A stretch of DNA of 12,295 nucleotides from Propionibacteriaceae bacterium. Lineage in GTDB: Bacteria; Actinomycetota; Actinomycetes; Propionibacteriales; Propionibacteriaceae. A program made the position numbers and the translations under genes. Position 1 is the first letter of the stretch. Every line of letters starts with the position of its first letter. Shown in pieces: positions 8,787 to 12,295 of this stretch. The stretch is from assembly GCA_027346035.1 (NCBI GenBank), contig DAIESZ010000032.1:1-12295 (forward strand), read 5' to 3'. The notes under the pieces were generated by a model. That model saw only the letters and a program-made list of their open reading frames with translations, was not told where the DNA came from and searched no databases.

Positions 8787-9241
8787 TCGATCTCAACAAC
8801 GAGTCAGGTGTCGAGGTCGACGACATCGCGCTCGTGAAGCTGGCCCGGTTCGCGCTGTCCGCGCTGCGGGTCCACCCCCAGGCCGACCTGTCGATCGTGC
8901 TCATCGACCCCGACACGATGACCGCCCTGCACGTCAAGCACATGGGCCTTCCCGGCCCCACCGACGTCATGAGCTTTCCGATGGACGAACTGCACGAACC
9001 CGGCTCCGACGAGGAGTACACCACCGGTGATCTGGGAGAGATCTACCTCTGCCCGCAGGTCATCGCGGAGCAGGCTCCCGACAACGGTCGGCGTCCCGAC
9101 GAGGAGGCCCAGTACCTCCTGATCCACGGCCTGCTGCACCTGCTGGGGCACGACCACGTCGAGCCGGATGAGCGGGCCGTGATGTTCGCGCTGAACGACC
9201 GGATCATCGCCGACTGGGAGGCAGCCCGCGTCCGTGGCTGA
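8783..9241 (+). CDS. ybeY: Endoribonuclease YbeY (rRNA maturation factor)
   Basis: Zinc-dependent single-strand endoribonuclease that helps mature the 16S rRNA 3' end and takes part in ribosome quality control. The 152 residues are the usual length. The zinc signature HGLLHLLGHDH is at 115-125 (H115, H119, H125), and TDVMSFPMDE (60-69) is the other family hallmark. R104, often the catalytic arginine position in the loop before the motif, may be represented in NGRRPDEEAQYLLIHG. The frame is open far upstream, but the GTG at 8783 is chosen because GGGGAGAG at 8770-8777 precedes it by 5 bases and the product then has the standard N-terminus (MIDLNNESG). It overlaps the phoH stop by 4 bases. PhoH, YbeY and Era encoded together fits a ribosome-biogenesis unit. 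Confidence 0.96.
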   Translation: MIDLNNESGVEVDDIALVKLARFALSALRVHPQADLSIVLIDPDTMTALHVKHMGLPGPTDVMSFPMDELHEPGSDEEYTTGDLGEIYLCPQVIAEQAPDNGRRPDEEAQYLLIHGLLHLLGHDHVEPDERAVMFALNDRIIADWEAARVRG

Positions 9242-9268
9242 CCCCCCGACTGTGCCGGGCCGTAGAAT
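9238..9268 (+). promoter_or_regulatory. Candidate internal promoter for the DUF21-CBS gene
   Basis: TAGAAT at 9263-9268 matches the actinobacterial -10 consensus well (5 of 6 with TATAAT). CTGACC at 9238-9243, overlapping the ybeY stop, is a fair -35 with a slightly long 19-base spacer. The transcript would start near 9275, giving a leader of about 72 bases that contains the hairpin at 9291-9331. Confidence 0.5.
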
Positions 9269-9290
9269 CATCCGCAGTCTCCCTGTCCGA

Positions 9291-9331
9291 GCGGTGCCGG
9301 GACACCCCACGATCCCTGTCCCGGTGACCGC
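9291..9331 (+). ncRNA. Strong leader hairpin, candidate cis-regulatory RNA
   Basis: GCGGTGCCGGGACA (9291-9304) pairs with TGTCCCGGTGACCGC (9317-9331): 14 pairs, two of them G-U, with a single bulged A and a 12-base loop. It ends 15 bases before the next start codon. There is no T-run behind it. CCCTGTCC occurs both before the stem (9281-9288) and in its 3' half (9314-9321), so an alternative short stem 9284-9288 with 9300-9304 is possible. It does not look like a riboswitch class I know. Confidence 0.5.
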
Positions 9332-9346
9332 CGCCCCCGAAAGTGT

Positions 9347-10672
9347 GTGGTGAGCGTGCCCCAGTCCCAGTGGATCGAACTGGCCGTCGCACTGGTCGCC
9401 GCGGTCCTCGCGTTCGTGCTCGCCATGTTCGAGGCGGCCCTGGCCGCCACGTCGCGGGCCCGCGCCGAGAACCTCGAAGCGCTCGGCGTCCGCGGCGGTA
9501 AGCGTCTGCGCACCATCGCCGAGGATCCCGCCCCCTACCTCAACACCTCCATGCTCGTGCGCACACTGTTCGAGGTCAGCGCGACCGTGCTGGTGGCGCT
9601 CGTGGTGTTCAGCACACTGGAGCCCACCTGGGAACGCATCCTGATCGCGGTGGCGATCATGGTCGTGGTCCGCTATATCGGCTGGGGGGTGGCACCCCTG
9701 ACACTCGGTCGCCAGCGCGCGCGGCGCGTCGCGCCGCCGGCGGGAGCGCTCGTGTCGGGGCTGACCAGGGTGCTCGGACCGATCCCGCAACTCATGATCC
9801 TGTTCGGCAACGCGATCACGCCCGGACGCGGCTATGCCGACGGGCCCTTCGCCTCGGAGGCAGAGTTGCGCGAGCTCGTCGATCGGGCCGAGGCCAGCGA
9901 CGTCATCGAGTCCGATGAGCGCCGGATGATCCACTCGGTGTTCGATCTCGGCGACACGCTCGTCAAGGAGGTCATGGTGCCGCGCACCGACATGGTGTAC
10001 ATCCAGGAGACCAAGACCCTGCGCCAGGCGCTCTCGCTGGCCCTGCGGTCGGGCTACAGTCGCATCCCGGTGATCCGCGACGGACTCGACGACATCGTCG
10101 GGGTCATGTACGTCAAGGACGTCATGCGACGGGTCTACGACCACCCCGATGGGGAGCGCAGCGAGAGCGTCGCCGAGATGATGAGGCCCGCCGAGTTCAC
10201 CCCCGACTCCAAGCCGGTCGACGAACTGCTGCGGGAGATGCAACTCAAGCGCAACCACATGGTGCTGGTCGTGGACGAGTTCGGCGGTACGTCCGGCCTG
10301 GCGACGATCGAGGACATCCTCGAGGAGATCGTCGGCGAGATCGTCGACGAGTACGACGCCGAACCCACCCACACCGAGGAGATCGAGCCGGGCCTGTTCC
10401 GGATCTCGGCGCGCATGCCGGTCGAGGATCTGGGTGAGATGTTCGGGCTGCACGTCGACGACGAGGACGTGGAGACCGTGGGGGGTCTGATGGCCAAGCA
10501 ACTGAGCATGGTCCCGATCCCGGGCAGCGCGATCGACTGGGAGGGCATCCACATCGTGGCCGAGACCACCACCGGGCGGCGGCACCAGATCGGACGCTGC
10601 CTGGTGCACTTGATCAACCGATCCGACACGGACGAGGCGGACACCGCCGCGAAGGGACATGAGAATGACTGA
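9347..10672 (+). CDS. DUF21-CBS-CorC membrane protein (CorB/CorC, CNNM-related)
   Basis: Membrane protein of the hemolysin-C/CorC superfamily, related to CNNM proteins and bacterial CorB-type Mg2+ exporters; the ion here is inferred. The 441 residues run as DUF21 membrane domain (about 8-155, with hydrophobic stretches near 9-32, 70-90, 97-118 and 133-155), a linker SEAELRELVDRAEASDVIESDERRMIHSVFDL-like region (170-201), two CBS repeats (about 207-262 and 272-332, with EVMVPRTDMV, GYSRIPVIRD and HMVLVVDEFGGTSG), and a CorC transporter-associated domain (about 345-425). No early cytoplasmic-only form is implied, since the membrane part is complete. GTG 9347 and GTG 9350 are both possible; GAAAG at 9339-9343 suits 9350 better. 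A leader hairpin and an internal promoter precede it. It overlaps era by 8 bases (ATGACTGA). Genes of this type often sit between ybeY and era. Confidence 0.92.
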   Translation: MVSVPQSQWIELAVALVAAVLAFVLAMFEAALAATSRARAENLEALGVRGGKRLRTIAEDPAPYLNTSMLVRTLFEVSATVLVALVVFSTLEPTWERILIAVAIMVVVRYIGWGVAPLTLGRQRARRVAPPAGALVSGLTRVLGPIPQLMILFGNAITPGRGYADGPFASEAELRELVDRAEASDVIESDERRMIHSVFDLGDTLVKEVMVPRTDMVYIQETKTLRQALSLALRSGYSRIPVIRDGLDDIVGVMYVKDVMRRVYDHPDGERSESVAEMMRPAEFTPDSKPVDELLREMQLKRNHMVLVVDEFGGTSGLATIEDILEEIVGEIVDEYDAEPTHTEEIEPGLFRISARMPVEDLGEMFGLHVDDEDVETVGGLMAKQLSMVPIPGSAIDWEGIHIVAETTTGRRHQIGRCLVHLINRSDTDEADTAAKGHEND

Positions 10673-11609
10673 CGCCCACACCGGGGCACCCGAGGGCTTC
10701 CGTTCGGGCTTCGCCTGCTTCGTCGGACGCCCCAATGCCGGCAAGTCGACCCTCGCGAACGCCATGGTCGGCAGCAAGATCGCGATCACGTCGTCGAAGC
10801 CGCAGACCACCCGGCATGTCATCCGGGGGATCGTGCACCGGCCGGACGCCCAACTGGTCCTCATCGACACCCCCGGCTTGCACAAGCCGCGCACCCTGCT
10901 GGGCGAGCGGCTCAACGGGCTCGTCTACGAGACATGGGGCGAGGTCGACGTCATCGGCGTCTGTCTGCCCGCGAACCAGCACATCGGCCCGGGCGACGAG
11001 TTCCTGCTGGCCGAGATCGCCAAGCTGCCGAGGCGCCCGCACCTGGTGGCGATCGTCACCAAGAGCGACACGGTTTCGGGGGAGCGGCTGCGGCGCGAAC
11101 TGGTCGAGGTCACCGAGGCCGAGGAGAAGCTCGACCTGCGCTTCGACGCGATCATCCCGTGTTCGGCCGTGTCGGGTGAGCAGGTCGACGAGGTCATCGG
11201 CGAGCTCGTCAGGCTGCTTCCGGAGGGCCCCGCCTACTACCCTGCGGGCGAGATCACCGACGAGCCCACCGAGACGCTCGTCGCGGAACTGATCCGTGAG
11301 GCCGCGCTCGAGGGCGTTCGCGATGAGCTGCCGCACTCCATTGCGGTCATCATCGACGAGATGCGGTTGCGCGAGGGGCGTCCCGAGGACCGGCCGCTCC
11401 TCGACGTGTTCGCCTCGATGGTTGTTGAGCGCGATTCCCAGAAGGGAATCGTCATCGGGCACAAGGGCGAACGCCTCCGCGAGGTTGGCAGCGCCGCGCG
11501 TCAGCAGATCGCCCGGTTGCTGGGTACCCCGGTGCATCTCGACCTGCGGGTCAAGGTGATGAAGGACTGGCAGCGCGACCCGAAACAGCTGAACCGTCTG
11601 GGGTTCTAG
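10665..11609 (+). CDS. era: GTPase Era
   Basis: Essential GTPase that binds the 3' end of 16S rRNA and the 30S subunit during assembly. Counting from ATG 10665 (314 residues): G1 GRPNAGKS (21-28), switch region with KPQTTRH (45-51), G3 DTPG (68-71), G4 TKSD (132-135), G5 CSAVSG (166-171), and a C-terminal KH domain with GIVIGHKGERLREVG (261-275, GxxG loop 265-268). The end, NWQRDPKQLNRLGF-like, is family standard. G4 has Thr in place of Asn, which is seen in other actinobacterial Era proteins and is not a defect. ATG 10665 is preferred to ATG 10659 because GAAGGGA at 10651-10657 is only correctly spaced for it. It begins within the end of the CBS gene and its stop shares a CTAG palindrome with the opposite-strand amidohydrolase. 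Confidence 0.97.
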   Translation: MTDAHTGAPEGFRSGFACFVGRPNAGKSTLANAMVGSKIAITSSKPQTTRHVIRGIVHRPDAQLVLIDTPGLHKPRTLLGERLNGLVYETWGEVDVIGVCLPANQHIGPGDEFLLAEIAKLPRRPHLVAIVTKSDTVSGERLRRELVEVTEAEEKLDLRFDAIIPCSAVSGEQVDEVIGELVRLLPEGPAYYPAGEITDEPTETLVAELIREAALEGVRDELPHSIAVIIDEMRLREGRPEDRPLLDVFASMVVERDSQKGIVIGHKGERLREVGSAARQQIARLLGTPVHLDLRVKVMKDWQRDPKQLNRLGF

Positions 11610-11619
11610 CCGACCCCGG
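11598..11619. other. Weak hairpin at the era/amidohydrolase junction
   Basis: CTGGGGT (11598-11604) can pair with ACCCCGG (11613-11619), with one G-U pair and an 8-base loop containing CTAG, the overlapping stops of both genes. There is no T-run. It could act as a two-way terminator, but the support is thin. Confidence 0.25.
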
Positions 11620-12295
11620 CCGCCACCGACCCGATCGTCGAATGGACCAGGCGCCCCGCGAGAACGGTGGCTGCCGCCCCGAAGGTGTGCAGACGCTCGA
11701 TGTCGACGTCGAAGGGGTTCTCGTCCACGAGGATGAGGTCGGCCGGCGCGCCGGGCACAAGGCGACACACGCCCGCCGTCGACGCGCGGAGCGCCTCCGA
11801 CAGGGACAACGACTCCTCGGGCTGTCCAGGTCGCCTGGTGTCCCGTCGTACCGCGGCCTGGATCGCGGCCCACGGATTGAGGGGGGTCACCGGAGCGTCC
11901 GACCCCAGCGCGAGGTCGACTCCGGCGCGGCGCAGGGTGGCCAGGGGCGACACCGCCCGACCCGGCCAGAAGGTGTCGCGGGCGTCCCGGTCGGCGAGCA
12001 GATGCTGGGGCTGCACGGACGCCGTGAGCCCGAGCCGCGCGATTCCCTCCGCCTGATCGGGAGTCACGAGCTCGGCATGCTCGACCGACCCGTGTGCGTG
12101 GGTGGCGGAGAACGCCATGAGGACCGCGTCGATCGCGGCGTCGCCGGTCGCGTGCACCGCGCAGCCGATCCCGGCGCGGGCGGCCCGCGCCAGGAGGCCC
12201 GCCAATTCGCCTGGGGGGAGAGGCCTCGTCCCGGTGTCCCGGCGCGGACCGTAGGGGGAGCGGCACCAGGCGGTCGCCGCGCAGATCGACCCGTC
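11606..12295 (-). CDS. YtcJ-like amidohydrolase, N-terminus cut by the window
   Basis: Metal-dependent amidohydrolase of the YtcJ (amidohydrolase 3) group; hydrolyses a C-N bond of an unknown substrate, probably in the cytoplasm. The frame is open to the right edge; the visible 229 residues are the C-terminal part and lack the N-terminal HxH metal site. Counting from the edge, it begins DGSICAATA, matching the family's DGSLGSRTA block, then AVHATGD (H48), VEHAELV (H73), SVQPQHLLADRDA (93-105), LALGSDAPVTPLNPW (128-142, D133) and the closing PGAPADLILVDENPF (181-195). These supply the expected later metal ligands and the catalytic aspartate. The stretch between the STAG helix and PGAPADL is shorter than in many relatives. 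Any start around 12205 (TTG) is internal to the domain and is not real. It converges on era with a 4-base overlap of stops (CTAG). Substrate unknown. Confidence 0.88.
   Translation of the reverse strand, partial: DGSICAATAWCRSPYGPRRDTGTRPLPPGELAGLLARAARAGIGCAVHATGDAAIDAVLMAFSATHAHGSVEHAELVTPDQAEGIARLGLTASVQPQHLLADRDARDTFWPGRAVSPLATLRRAGVDLALGSDAPVTPLNPWAAIQAAVRRDTRRPGQPEESLSLSEALRASTAGVCRLVPGAPADLILVDENPFDVDIERLHTFGAAATVLAGRLVHSTIGSVAAGVG

Noticed and set aside
9724..9745. GC-rich self-complementary stretch (gcgcgcggcgcgtcgcgccgccgg region) inside the DUF21 gene
   Set aside because: It lies within the coding frame, encodes an Arg/Ala/Pro linker, and is the kind of palindrome expected in GC-rich codons.
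8804..10915. Minus-strand open frame of 703 codons opposite ybeY and the CBS gene
   Set aside because: Long antisense frames are expected in GC-rich coding DNA; the protein shows no domain or motif, while the + strand genes have complete signatures.
11061..11072. Non-canonical G4 motif TKSD in Era as a functional defect
   Set aside because: Thr in place of Asn in this motif is found in other actinobacterial Era proteins, such as that of Mycobacterium, so it is a lineage trait.
10614..12266. Long minus-strand open frame of 550 codons running against era
   Set aside because: It is antisense to a clear Era GTPase and in another frame than the amidohydrolase; its composition is Arg/Pro/Gly/His-rich low-complexity, the mirror of GC-rich coding DNA.

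Overview
The window is a gene-dense, GC-rich stretch that reads as an Actinomycetota (high-GC Gram-positive) chromosome. The supporting signs are an actinobacterial-type CIRCE operator in front of hrcA-dnaJ, a DUF5709 protein (an actinobacterial family), GTG starts, strong G/C third-position bias, and the order hrcA-dnaJ-rsmE ... phoH-ybeY-(DUF21/CBS)-era, a conserved actinobacterial neighbourhood. I cannot place it to family from sequence alone.

Layout. (1) 3-842: the 3' part of a metallo-beta-lactamase-fold hydrolase, cut by the left edge. (2) 843-1029: control region with a perfect CIRCE inverted repeat and a GC hairpin. (3) 1030-5209: hrcA, dnaJ, rsmE and tgt on the + strand, tightly packed with 4-base ATGA overlaps at dnaJ/rsmE and rsmE/tgt. 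They cover heat-shock repression, a DnaJ co-chaperone, 16S rRNA m3U1498 methylation and tRNA queuosine insertion. (4) 5222-5242: a hairpin that may end this unit. (5) 5284-6806: an acidic DUF5709 protein overlapping an alpha/beta-hydrolase of the proline iminopeptidase family. (6) 6818-7546 on the - strand: a six-helix queuosine-precursor transporter (YhhQ/COG1738 family), convergent with the peptidase. (7) 7547-7712: divergent control region. (8) 7713-11609: phoH, ybeY, a DUF21-CBS-CorC membrane protein and era, a ribosome-maturation and ion-homeostasis unit with an internal promoter and structured leader before the DUF21 gene. (9) 11606-12295 on the - strand: a YtcJ-like amidohydrolase, cut by the right edge.

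How the genes work together. Most of the window is housekeeping: protein folding under HrcA control and RNA maturation (RsmE, YbeY, Era, Tgt). The main accessory theme is queuosine. A tRNA-guanine transglycosylase with an unusual substrate pocket and a queuosine-precursor permease lie within 4 kb, with no precursor-synthesis gene in view, which suggests salvage of an imported base.

I found no phage, transposon, CRISPR, toxin or defence system, no RNA gene, and no gene-free stretch above 300 bases. The strongest non-obvious signals are the queuosine-salvage pair, the leader hairpin with competing repeats before the DUF21-CBS gene, and the phoH start region, where the only good ribosome-binding site points to a CTG codon.
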